Positions 9,779 to 19,446 of a stretch of DNA of 31,181 nt are shown here, in pieces. Numbering within the stretch: position 1 is the first letter of the stretch; every line of letters begins with the position of its first letter. The position numbers were made by a program, and so were the translations under genes. The stretch is from Mesostigma viride (taxonomy: Eukaryota > Streptophyta > Mesostigmatophyceae > Mesostigmatales > Mesostigmataceae), in assembly GCA_009746045.1 (NCBI GenBank), contig RPFO01002050.1, positions 1-31,181 of the forward strand, given 5' to 3'. A model generated the notes under the pieces. That model had not been told where the DNA came from. It ran no database searches and saw nothing but the letters and a program-made list of their open reading frames with translations.

Positions 9779-10510
9779 AATTTTACGGGGCGTAAACGCC
9801 CCGGTTGAGGTTACCGGGGCGGTTACTGGCCGGTAACCATGTACGTTTAAGGTTACCGGCCAGGTTACCGGCCGGTAACCCGGAATGCAACAGACTAAAT
9901 ACCGGCCGGTAATGGTTACCGGGCGGTAATAGTTACCGGAACGTTTACTGGGCGGTAACTTTTACCGGAGCCGTAACCATGCCCGTAACCTATCTGGGTT
10001 ACGGTCATGGTTACGGCCCAAGTAGAAGTTACCGGGCGGTAAACTGGCATGGTTACGGGACCAGTTCTGAGAACCGGGATGGGTTACCGGCATGGTTACG
10101 GGACCAGTTCTGATAACCGGGATGGGTTACTGGCCTGGTTACGGGACCGGTAACTGGCCCGTAACCTGTACAAGTAACTGACCCGTAAACTGGCATGGTT
10201 ACTGTCATGGTTACGGGTCCGGTATTTGGCATCAGCATAGGTTACGGGCCAGTCTCGGGCATGGCTACTGCCCTGGTTACGGGCCCGTAACCTGGCCAGT
10301 AACCATTACTAGTTACGGCGCCGTAAACGGTCCTGGTTATTGCCATGGTTACTGGTCCGGTATTATGTACTGGGGCAGGTTACGGGCCTGGTTACTGGCC
10401 CGTAACCAGGCCAGTAACCACTACTAGTTATTGCCCCGTAAACAGGCCTGGTTACTGCCATGGTTATGGCCCAGTAACCAAACCCATAACTAGTTACCGT
10501 CTTGGGTATG
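9779..10510. repeat. Degenerate GTTAC/GTAAC palindrome array
   Basis: About 730 bp consist almost wholly of variants of GGTTACCGG, CCGGTAACC, GTTACGGGCC and GGCCCGTAAC, in both orientations and irregularly spaced. Many neighbouring words pair to give perfect palindromes such as GGTTACCGGCC followed by GGCCGGTAACC. The left border coincides with the break in the gypsy gag. ORFs across it are artefacts of the repeat. A shorter array of the same words lies at 30551-30730. It may be the subterminal region of a DNA transposon that inserted in gag. Confidence 0.75.
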
Positions 10511-10656
10511 GATCTCAAAATGCAGGATTTGATGTAGACAGTCTCTAACAATTTATTATGCACATACATATGATATTAAAATAATTTATTCAGAGAACCA
10601 TAAGTGTAAGTGTAAAAGACAACAAGGTGCGGCCCACCATGATAAAACACATAGCA

Positions 10657-10845
10657 TCATTGGCTCACATCAGAAAAACACAGAGTATTCAAAGGCAGTA
10701 TCATCATCAATGTCTTCAAGGTCCTGCCATAATACAAGGTTCCACCTAGCGTAACATTACCAGCTGGTGGTAAGTCTGGACTTGGGGTCCAGCCAAGGCA
10801 TGGCCTGATGCCATTGTATACCGTGCACAAGTTGTGGATAGTCAT
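10657..10845 (-). other. Possible last exon or transposase remnant
   Basis: One minus-strand frame reads MTIHNLCTVYNGIRPCLGW, faintly like the 'LHN' block of PIF/Harbinger nucleases. Another frame in the same stretch reads WNLVLWQDLEDIDDDTAF and ends at a stop. Neither is decisive. It lies just past the stop of gene 1 and could equally be its 3' untranslated region. Confidence 0.2.
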
Positions 10846-10870
10846 TATTGTCTTCCGCTAATGCCATTCA

Positions 10871-12418
10871 TCAGCACTCGTCCAGTGCTTCCTCCTCAAT
10901 GAGGTCGTCCAGGTCTGCATCGAACTTGGCTGCGTCAGCGGTGGTCAGAAACTTCCTCGCCACGAGGCCGCTAGCTGATTTGGCCCTCATGTCAGCCTCA
11001 GCTTCCCACACGGAGTCTACCACAAGGCCGACATGGTCAATCAGGACCTTTCGCTGCTTCATCGTGTCCACGTTCCAGTGCTTGAACTTGCGAAGGAGGA
11101 ACTGCGCATTGACACCACGAGCAAGTCCAATTGCAAGCGTACACACATACATGACAGTGAGCAAGTGTAGAATGTAATGCATACGACATCATGGATATAT
11201 AATGCATGATGTTGCAAAGGGCACAAGGAAGAACAGCAAGGCTTTACCATATCGTTTTTAGACCACACGTTCCTCGACAGGCCACCACCCATTAAACCTA
11301 GTTGAGCATTAAAGTGACCCCGTAAGTCATACACTTACGTCATACACCAGGCGTTTACGCCCCTTGGAGCGGATGTCGCCGGCTGGCGCTGCCGCCGCCT
11401 CAACGTACTTCTTGTTGTCTAGCGTCATCTTTCGAATCTGCTTCTTGGCATTGGACCTGGTTGATGTCAGGTGGCATCGCATTGCCGATGCTGCGTGCTT
11501 GGCGGCGGCCTCCCTCCTGCCCGCTGGCATGTAATTGTTCTGGATGGCCACGTCCGCCACGATGGCAACATACTTCTTCCACAGCCCCCCGTCATCCTCC
11601 TGGTCCATGGCCTCAGGGGTGAGAAAGTGGCCATCCATGTCGTCAAACGCAGCCTGGATCTCCTTCTTTTTCCACTGCGAGACCCAAACAAAACACACAA
11701 CCAGAATTGCAACGACACACGTGACAAGTACTGTTGATTGCATTTGCATTTCGTAGATCATAATCACCCCAAAACAACTCCAAGGAGAACCATACGGAAT
11801 GATGCACTTTAAAGGGTTCCCCTAATACAGCAGAGGGTTTACCCATTCGAAGACTGGAACGAAGCCAGCGTCGATCGAGCCGCGAGCGTCGCTCGCCGGG
11901 CTCCCCTCAGGACCTGAGGCACTGGAAAGCCGGGTCGGCTGCGTGGGCGTGGCCTCCTGCGACCGGGGCTGCCGACCCTGGTCCAGTAACTGTTGAAGCA
12001 TCTCATACATCTTGTCGGTCATTTCTTTCTGCTTCGCCATGTCGCTCTTGAGTTGGCGGACGTCCGCGGCTGTCCCGCTAGGGTCCAGCCTGCTATGAGT
12101 AGCGCCCCCGCTGCCTGCCTCAGCTTTCCTAGTCTTCCCCTTGCTGCCCGAGCCCTTGTCCTGCCTACCCTTCTGAGGCGTGGTGTCCAACTCATCGTCG
12201 TCATAGTCGTCGTCCTGGTCGTCCTCGTCGTCGGAGGTTTGTAAGTCCTCCTCCGACTCCAGGTTCTCCGCCTCCTGCTTCCCCCAGTGGTCGTTTTTTT
12301 CCCCGTCGGCCCGCCTGGCCTTCTTTCTCGCTGTGGCATCGCGTGCCGAGACCATGCCCTTTGTTGTGGCTGCACCCTTTGCGGCCGCCATGTCAGTCCG
12401 GCGCTTTCCCATATTCAC
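10871..12418 (-). CDS. Gene 1: three-exon gene, unknown function
   Basis: Exons on the minus strand are 12418-11843, 11674-11339 and 11101-10871. All junctions are GT-AG and phase 0: donor TGG|GTAAAC, acceptor CGCAG|TGG, donor GAC|GTAAGT, acceptor GCGCAG|TTC. The spliced product is about 380 residues. Exon 1 is strongly basic (KRRTDMAAAKGAATTKGMV, then RKKARR), has an acidic run (DDEDDQDDDYDDDELD) and a probable coiled coil (VRQLKSDMAKQKEMTDKMYE). Exons 2-3 are helical and charged (WKKKEIQAAFDDMDGHF, RREAAAKHAASAMRCHL, FLLRKFKHWNVDTMKQRK). The basic/acidic/coiled-coil makeup suggests a nuclear, possibly DNA-binding protein. I recognise no family. It lies between the GTTAC array and the left arm of the ACTATGTACTC element, so it may belong to a transposon. 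Confidence 0.65.
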
Positions 12419-12504
12419 TTCCGCTGCTTTGCTGCGTTCTGCACTGGTGCTGCGTTCTGGGCACTGGTGAGGCTTTCAAGCGTGCGCTCGTGCAAAATGT
12501 AACG

Positions 12505-12556
12505 CAGCGGTATATATACCATATACCATATATATATACCATATATATATATGGTC
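12505..12556 (-). promoter_or_regulatory. TATA-rich region upstream of gene 1
   Basis: The stretch is built from TATATATACCATATA-type words. It lies about 90-140 bp upstream of the gene 1 ATG on the minus strand, a suitable place for a core promoter, but it may simply be a TA microsatellite. Confidence 0.35.
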
Positions 12557-12653
12557 TGGCGCGTTCGGAAATTCAAAAATCAAGGCGACGCGTCGGCCCC
12601 GGTCCACGTGGCTCACTCGCAGAGGAGCTGCTTCGGGCAGTCGTCATGAGTCG

Positions 12654-12985
12654 AGTACATAGCGGAGTGCTGCTGCATTGGAGACACTATGTACTCTTGG
12701 AGTACATAGTGTGCCACCCTATGTACTCTTGGAGTACATAGTGTGGAGTAAATAGTCACTCCTTCCTATGTAATACGGGCGTGTCTCACCGCGTCGGCAG
12801 TCCCCTATTCGGAAATCCCGGATCATATGTACTCCGGACTATGTACTCTTGGAGTACATAGTCACTCCAGACTATGTACTCTTGGAGTACATAGTCCGGA
12901 GTACATAGTCACTCCTTCCTATGTAATACGGGCGTGTCTCACCGCGTCATGACTCGAGTACATAGCTTAGTGTGGAGTAGATAGT
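12654..12985 (-). repeat. Left inverted arm: ACTATGTACTC palindrome array
   Basis: It contains several copies of ACTATGTACTCTTGGAGTACATAGT-type palindromes and a segment with TATGTAATACGGGCGTGTCT and CTATTCGGAAATCCC. Its reverse complement occurs in the 153-bp units at 21203-21889. Over more than 110 bp around the GGGCGTGTCTCACCGCGTC core the two are identical by eye. CACTATGTACTC begins at 12685. Confidence 0.85.
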
Positions 12986-13078
12986 CCTAATAATCCCTGC
13001 CACTTGGAGAATAGCAATTGAAGGTCCTGTGCTCACGTGACACCAACTTCATTATATCACAGTAGGTTAGGGCTTATA

Positions 13079-13087
13079 TTATATAAA
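13079..13087 (+). promoter_or_regulatory. TATA-like element upstream of the transposase
   Basis: TTATATAAA-like sequence in an otherwise mixed region, about 360 bp before the likely ATG. The distance is large unless a 5' UTR intron is present: TTTCAG at 13401-13406 is a good acceptor. Confidence 0.3.
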
Positions 13088-13096
13088 CGTCATTAC

Positions 13097-13186
13097 CGTG
13101 GTTCGTGAAGTGGCGGCGGCACAGCGCAAAACTTGGCCAGGCGTGGTTCGTGAAGTGGCGGCGGCACAGCGCAAAACTTGGCCAGG
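13097..13186 (+). repeat. Perfect 45-bp tandem duplication
   Basis: Two back-to-back copies (13097-13141 and 13142-13186) of a unit beginning CGTGGTTCGTGAAGTGGCGG are identical by eye. They lie between the left arm and the transposase start, where binding sites or promoter parts would be expected. Confidence 0.9.
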
Positions 13187-13443
13187 CCGAATGCATGGAA
13201 TTAATGTTTTGTTCGCCTTGTTGAATTACCGTTCATTGCCCAATTAACGCAGGCAAGAAGAACTACACGCTGGATACTAGGATACTCAAGGGAGTGGAGG
13301 ACCCTCGGCACAGGAACTCAAACAGTGGCTTTAGCTGCATGGCTGGTCGTCGGTGTCTTTCCTTATGATGAAAGGCACGGACGACCCTCCACCGGGACGG
13401 TTTCAGGGTGCCTAATTATTCCCGTCGAAGGAAGCGATTACAA

Positions 13444-16400
13444 ATGCCGCACCGGTATCTCTTCAGCAAGAAAAAAAGGCGTCAAGACATCGCCGTGGCT
13501 CACACCGTCATTGGCATCAACAACTGCGATGAGGACGTTGAGGACGAGTTGGTGGATAACGCTGCACTTGACGATGATGTTGACGCTGGGAGGGCTCTGT
13601 CGCGCGACGCTGGGTCAGATGAAGTGGATGCAACTGAATCAGGGGATGGAGGCGACGGCGGGAATAGTGCTGACTCCGTTGAGGAGCCCGCCGTGCAACG
13701 GAGACTTAGCCATTGTCCAGGGGGGAAAATAGACGGGCGCATGACGGTGGCAGCTCCTGATCCATGCTCAGTGCCTTCGGCCCCAACAGACGGCCAGGGA
13801 AATGAGACTGGGTACGGGATCTTTCGGTCGCACTCGGAGTTTCTGGAGTTTGCATACCATAAGCGAATCGATTCTCGGACTGACGAAGGCGTGCTGTGCA
13901 GAACTGCCATGAGACAAGACCCCAAGTACCGATCGGAAGATGCCGACCGGCTCACGCTCCCTGTGGTCAGGAAGGTGGAAAAGGAGCTCCCAACGCACCA
14001 TGTCACGCGAATTGAACTCCCTAACGGCTCTGTCGCCCACACGTGCAGCATCAAGACCCGGCTTCAACATCTGCTACGCCAGCACAATGTCACGCGCCAC
14101 CTGCATGTGCGGCCCGAGGTGCTTGCGGATGGCCGGCGCACAGGTTTCCACATGAGTACCTTCTTCCACGACCATCCTCTGTGCCGCCTTCGTGGGATAG
14201 CGCTATCCGGCCAGACGTTCACGGTCGGTGACTTCCTCGAGGTCTCGGTGACTGAGGACGGTGTGAACAAAGGCAAGCCTTATGGGGCCCCGGTGAGGCT
14301 GACCGGCGTCCTGTACCAGCGTGACGACAAGCTCTCGGATTCTGTCAAGGTGCTCTTCGAGGTGCAGTACTTGTATGCCAACAAGTGGCGACACACGCAC
14401 CTGAAAAGGGGAAGCCCCGGGTTTCATGAGAAGGAGCTATTTGCATGCAACTGGACGGAATTGGTGGAGGCAGGGACCTACAAGCGCCATATCAGGGTTC
14501 ACTCTGAAGAAGACTTCGCGGAAATGGAGCAAGAGGGCACAGTTGGGAAACACGACTACTTCTTGTCACGGACATACGGAGTCACGACCGGGGGCATCGT
14601 GGAAACAGATGCTGATGGGAATGATCTAAGGGATCCCCATGGCCACCCTTTGATGCAGCCCATAGGTGATTTCAGGGACTGGCAGAAGGGCCCCCTCCGC
14701 AAGTGTCAGGCCCGCCCGCGGCTGGGCTTGCCCGTCGTTGTGATCCCAATCGTGCTTTGGATGGATAGCTTCAAGATCACTGACAATACGGATGCCGATG
14801 TGGTGTCGTATCAGTTCAGGATCCTAACGCTGGATCGATCGGCTGCCCGCAATCACGTGGTCACGCTGAGGCCAAAGCATGTGGATGCGGATGCCTTCAA
14901 CAAGTGGCTGCTGGATAACGAGATCCGCCCACTGCAGCAAGGGGTGGCCATGGAAATGGCAGACCCTCTGACCGGTGTTGTGTCGTGGATGGAGGTCAGA
15001 GTACCCTTTTTTTGGCTGCTAGATTCCGGGGCGCGGTTTGCAGAGATGGGGCTCATGGCGTCTGGCAGCAATCATGGCTGCGGCTTTTGTACTCTCCACT
15101 CCGAGTTCTGGGGGCACACCGAAGTGGTGCTTGAGCTGCGTACGGAGGAGGGCCACCGAGCTGTGTGCGCAACCATGGAGCGTGAGGGACTGACGGCTCG
15201 TGAGAAGTAAGTTAACCCTACATGAACTCCATGCTATATAACACAATTGGTCTGGTAGCACCCCACGTTGCATCTACCAGTCTTATGTAGACCCATTCAC
15301 ACCGCACCATGCATGCATGGCGGATGGTACCCAGGTCCAGCGGGAGGAAAGCAACGCCGCCCTGTGTGCAGTCATCAATTGTGTGTGTGGCAGCAACAAG
15401 GTCTGACCGTGCACAGATGGTCTGTAGCATAAGGTCTGCCGTGGTGGTTCGGATATCTGCCAAGCTTTCGTAGACCATTCCACAAGGTCTGCATGCTTTG
15501 ACGTATCCCGATTGTGAAACTTTGTGCCTTCCATCCCACACATTGCGTTTTCCAGGGCCAAGCTCGCGAAGGAGGCGGAGGCGGAGCACGGTATTAAGCA
15601 CAGCCGTCCCTCCGTATGGCAGGGTCTCAGGCACTGGGACAGGTTTCGACGGTTTCCCATTGAGATCTTTCACTTGCTGTGCTTGGGGATCATCAAAACC
15701 GTCTTCATTTTCATCTGCACCCGGCTCCTGAAATCCGATGAGATCCGGGAATGTGATGCATATGCGAGAGCGTGGCCCACCACCAGCGGAAGGGCCGCAT
15801 TGCCCAAGAACCCGTTCACCCGATACCCTTTCTTCAAGGCCATGCAGTTCCTGCAGTGCCTGCCGATGGTACCACATGCCATGGAATGGATTCTTCGAGT
15901 GCGGGAGTCTGCCAAAGAACCTAACGCACGGCCTCCCCAGCGCGTTCGAGGCACTGCTCAAATGGTGCGGGACCTTTGCGTGGTAAGACCTTGCCAACCT
16001 AACATTCCCCGTATGCTACATCATGTGCACTTGCATAGACATGTCACTTCATGATGTGTGAGCTGTTTTAGGTTTTTATCTACAAGCCCCATGAGTCAAA
16101 ATATATATTATAATCGCATTGTAAACGTGACTGGCTGGAAACGTGCTTTCAATGTAATGCTGCTCATGTTTGCTTTCATCGCAGTGGACGGAGATGGTAC
16201 TGAGCGAGTACACTTCCCCGACGCATGCTGACAATGCCGACAAGGTGTATCGCGAGTTCCTGAAACGTTTCAATGCCCTATGGCCTCGTGGAAAGTACGC
16301 CAATGCTGGCGTGGTTGCACAGAGGGGGAAGACTGCAAACGAGCGAGGCCACAACGCTGCCACAGCCAACTGTCATATGGGGCTCCATGTGGCGCACCAG

Positions 16401-17922
16401 ACCAAGGACGTGGGCAGGCTCTGGGATATGGACGGCCATGCGTTTGAGAGGGATCACGGCATGATTGGGGACCTGATGAGAAGCGTCAACGCCCGCCATA
16501 TCCTAGATGCTGACAAATGGTTGCTGCTGAAATGTAAGGATTATTACCAGCCTGCTGCTATTTTCATGTGCAACGCAAGCTTCCAGCCGAGTTAGTACCG
16601 TGGACATGTACATGCATAAGGGCCGGGCTGTGCTTAGGGTTTAAAATAGGTTAGGGTTTGGGGTTGGGATGTGTGATTTTGGATGTCAGAATGGCCCCCG
16701 TGGCCCACCTCTATCGGGTGTGTTCCAGGGCATACATGCAAGGTGGCGATCCCAAACCTGGCCCACTGCATGACAGCCCACCCTGTAGACGTTATGCATA
16801 TTGTAAGGCACCATGAGGAGGTTACGAGGTGAGTGTCCTGGGGCAACGTGCACTAAGTTCAGGAATCAATGAGCCTAGCTCACTGCATGTACTGTTTGCA
16901 AGGATTGATACATCGCCCCGTTCACCATGCATCGCTGTTTTCGCAGGGGAGAGGCAGCACGCGTTGGATAATATACTCAAGGGGCTCGAGGACCCAGAGA
17001 AGTTCTTGACTCCACAGGCGCGTGAAGCACTGCTATCAAGCCCAGCTGCCAAGTACTTGTTCAAGAGTGGAGGTGTGCATGAGGACTGGCTCTCCGGCCA
17101 AAGCGGCACGGCTACACTGGGGGTGGCATTGGCGGACGGGGCTGCGTACCCTACAGTTGAACACACCGAGGGACGTGCTGGGGGACGGGTAAGGACATGT
17201 TTTGGCGGCATCCCCAAGCTTCTGATCCGCAGCACACGCAACGGTACTGATGGGGTCATCGAGTGGGAGCACGTGCAGCATGGTTTGACGCCGGCTATTG
17301 TCTTGCATCGCTTCAAGGAGTATTTTCCCGAGGCGGCGGAGACGTGGAATGAGTTGAAGACCCGGGTGTGCGGCTATGGCGCAAGGCAGTCACATACAAG
17401 GCGACCGTGGCGGTGGGGCATACTTATGCTTACAGGCCGCAGGACTACAGAGTCGGTGCCGCGGAGGATCCGCGTCGGTACGTGCTTGCTGATGACGCTG
17501 GAGAGCATTGGATATGTGAAGTCACAGCTGTAGTGTCAGTGGAAGGGAATGATGGCAAATCCTATTTGTGGATCGTGCCCACGTGGTACGAAGAACTGGG
17601 CAAGTTTAGCAGACGCCAGCAGCTGCCCTTGTTCGAGAAGGCTGCCGAACCGGTAGCCGGTGAACTCTTCCCTATTTATCGTGTCACGGCTGCTGTGACG
17701 ATGGTCCACCAATGCAACGGGACTGTCCACGACCCCAGGTGCACCACATCTGCAATCCCCATGAGAAAGGGGGATCGCAAGAAGGAAGGAAACAGGGAAC
17801 TGATCCATAACGCAGGGAACCGGGTGTACGGCCTTGATGACTGTGACCGGGACACGCCTCCTTTCTTCAAGTCTCGTCGTCAACAGGGTCTGCTGGTTCG
17901 TCATGGTGGCTACAAGATGTGA
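13444..17922 (+). CDS. tnp2/CACTA-like DDE transposase, four exons plus a frameshift
   Basis: Exons read 13444-15206, 15556-15982, 16185-16533 and 16947-17922, and all phases join: GAGAA|GTAAGT, CCAG|GGCC, GTG|GTAAGA, GCAG|TGG, AAAT|GTAAGG, GCAG|GGG. The N-terminus has a basic start and an acidic linker. The core has VVVIPIVLWMDSFKITDN (first Asp), VPFFWLLDSGARFAEMG (second Asp), a CGFC pair, then across the intron RFPIEIFHLLCLGIIKT, and exon 3 WDMDGHAFERDHGMIGD. These match, in order, the blocks of tnp2-type transposases as I know them. The C-terminal part includes WIVPTWYEELG and CNGTVHDPRC. In exon 4 the frame changes at about 17357 (ELKTRV to RLWRKAVTY); a two-base TG duplication explains it. 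The gene is therefore recently inactivated, or there is a sequence error. An upstream 5' exon is possible. Confidence 0.65.
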
Positions 17923-17984
17923 TGTAAGAACTTGCATGACATGCAGGCGAGGACAAGTCATGTGGATTGTTTCTTCACTTACAG

Positions 17985-18300
17985 GCAGCCGACCTAGTGG
18001 TCCCAGCCCTGGTTGAACAACACATTTCCTCCCTCGCTCTTGCTTGGACTGCCATGCAGGACAGGATGAGGTGGCAGACCATTGTCCAGGCCCACACGTC
18101 AGCGCCCGTGGGCAAGCCCCCCCACCCCACCCCAGGAGGAAGTGGCGCGGTGCTGATGTTGAGTGAGCCCTGATTTTTTAGATTAGCTTAGAGTTAGCTT
18201 AGTTAGGTTTCGTGGCTTCGCTCACGCCCACCCATCAGCATGCTAGCGAATACGTGCTACATGATGTCCCAACGGAGTCATATTCTAATTTAATGCAATT
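17985..18300 (+). pseudogene. LINE ORF2 tail and 3' end, second copy
   Basis: It encodes DLVVPALVEQHISSLALAWT, AMQDRMRWQTIVQAHT and PVGKPP, matching the LINE tail at 830-970. The non-coding tail is also shared (TTAGCTTAGTTAG, TGCTACATGATGTCCC). It starts abruptly 62 bases after the transposase stop, so it is a 5'-truncated insertion. TTCACTTACAG at its left edge looks like a splice acceptor, probably by chance. Confidence 0.75.
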
Positions 18301-18464
18301 TACTGCCAGCACATGCTGTCCACAAGATCTCGTGATAATCCGGACCAATAAGTTGTGTGGGTGCAATAAGACCCATGTGAGCATATGATACTAAGGAGCG
18401 TGGGCAAGTGTTCTGATAATAGCCAGGACGTACATGCATGCACTGATTTACGAAAGTGACCCAA
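18301..18464. other. No feature seen
   Basis: Mixed sequence between two repeat tails, without ORF, repeat partner or splice pattern that I can support. Confidence 0.5.
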
Positions 18465-18540
18465 TTAATTAATGAATTAATTAAACTCGTGCTCCCGTTG
18501 GGCCGGGAGTCACGGAGCATTAACCCCAAGGTGTGGATGG
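18465..18540 (+). repeat. Repeat tail with hairpin
   Basis: ATTAATTAA-rich sequence, then CTCGTGCTCCCGTTGGGCCG and GGGAGTCACG. CTCCCG and CGGGAG form a hairpin. It is homologous to 23050-23125 (CTCGTGTCCCCGTTGGGGGA), where the hairpin is kept with other bases. Confidence 0.6.
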
Positions 18541-18895
18541 AGGGATGGGTGCACGCAATCCTATACCGGTGTAAGCTATCTATACAGGCAGGCCGACGCA
18601 AACAGTCGTATGGTATATCTATGGTGCTGGCGACCCTAGCGATCTAATTGTCTAGCATGCCTCCCATGTTTGCAAACACGCTCCTTCCCCAATGCAGCTA
18701 GGGGGGGGTAAGTCCTTGATGACCTGGGCCCTCTTGGCCTTGTCCTGACTTACTCAATATCTCTGGCTTGGCCAGCATACCATTGACAATGAATGGAGCC
18801 TTAAGATGTTGCAGCCAGTTGGAAATCACCAACTGCCACAACGCCAGAAACTTGTGAACATTGCCAAAGTGCATTCAGCTAGCTCAATGCATGGC

Positions 18896-18974
18896 ATGGG
18901 GTAGAAGTTGGCAAGGTTGGCGGTGAGGGTCCACGTCTTGGCCCTGCACGTAAGAACAGGGAGGCAGTGATACA
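18896..18974 (-). pseudogene. LINE reverse transcriptase fragment
   Basis: The minus strand encodes CLPVLTCRAKTWTLTANLAN, close to the 'LLYGSETWTLT' block that follows the RT domain in many LINE ORF2 proteins. Only about 25 codons are recognisable. 18541-18895 and 18975-19059 around it hold nothing I can name. Confidence 0.45.
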
Positions 18975-19059
18975 AGGTAGGGTGCTAGCTCCCTCGTTGT
19001 ACGTGTACATGGATGAATTATAAAAAAAAAATAATAACTTATGTGTCTCGCCCCTGCCA

Positions 19060-19262
19060 TGAACGTGTGATTAATTAATTAGTAACATAACTCCGCTGGG
19101 AGAATATGTACCCCATAGCCCTGAGAAGGGGCATATGGCTTTTAATACACTCTGGGCTACTTCCTGCAGGTGGGGGAATGTAAACTGCCACCTACTCGGG
19201 CACACACCACATGCACGAGTAGCATATGTCCTTCCACTTAAGATGAATATGGGGTAATCATA
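19060..19262 (+). repeat. Dispersed repeat, left-half copy
   Basis: It begins in ATTAATTAATTAG, then TAACATAACTCCGCTGGGAG, GGGGCATATGGCTTTTAATA and GGCTACTTCCTGCAGG. It matches 23770-23890 and 24180-24300 on plus and 23335-23415 inverted. Confidence 0.75.
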
Positions 19263-19272
19263 CTGTACAGAT

Positions 19273-19445
19273 GTAAGCAATCTTTCTACACACCTCATGG
19301 AGAAGTGGGTCTGTTGACTTGCGGACAAAGCACTTGGGCGACCTCCTGAACAGATCGTCCACCATGACGAAGAAAGCATAAACATCGTGCCCTGGCTGAG
19401 CTTGTAGCGTTCCCCTCAAGGCCTTTGCACTTGGGATGCAACACG
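19273..19445 (-). pseudogene. Truncated tandem copy of the kinase C-terminal region
   Basis: This segment is a diverged duplicate of 19552-19731 inside the kinase gene: CTTGCGGACAAAGCACTTGG and CGACCTCCTGAACAG occur in both. On the minus strand it encodes DVYAFFVMVDDLFRRSPKCF and VRKSTDP against DVYAFLVMVDDLFRRSPKCF and VRKATDP in the kinase. It ends at a stop soon after CRKIAYI. It lacks the catalytic lobe and any start, so it is a relic of a local duplication. Being downstream of the kinase, it might form part of its 3' UTR. Confidence 0.8.
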
Positions 19446-19446
19446 G

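Noticed and set aside
10053-10569. Small ORFs in the GTTAC field
   Set aside because: They encode repeats of the array words (VTGPVTRPVT and the like) and change with every indel of the array.
13500-14070. Minus-strand ORFs opposite the transposase N-terminus
   Set aside because: Codon pattern and splice phase support only the plus-strand frame.
15218-15997. 259-codon minus-strand ORF across the transposase intron and exon 2
   Set aside because: It is antisense to a spliced exon with recognisable tnp2-type blocks and has no motif of its own.
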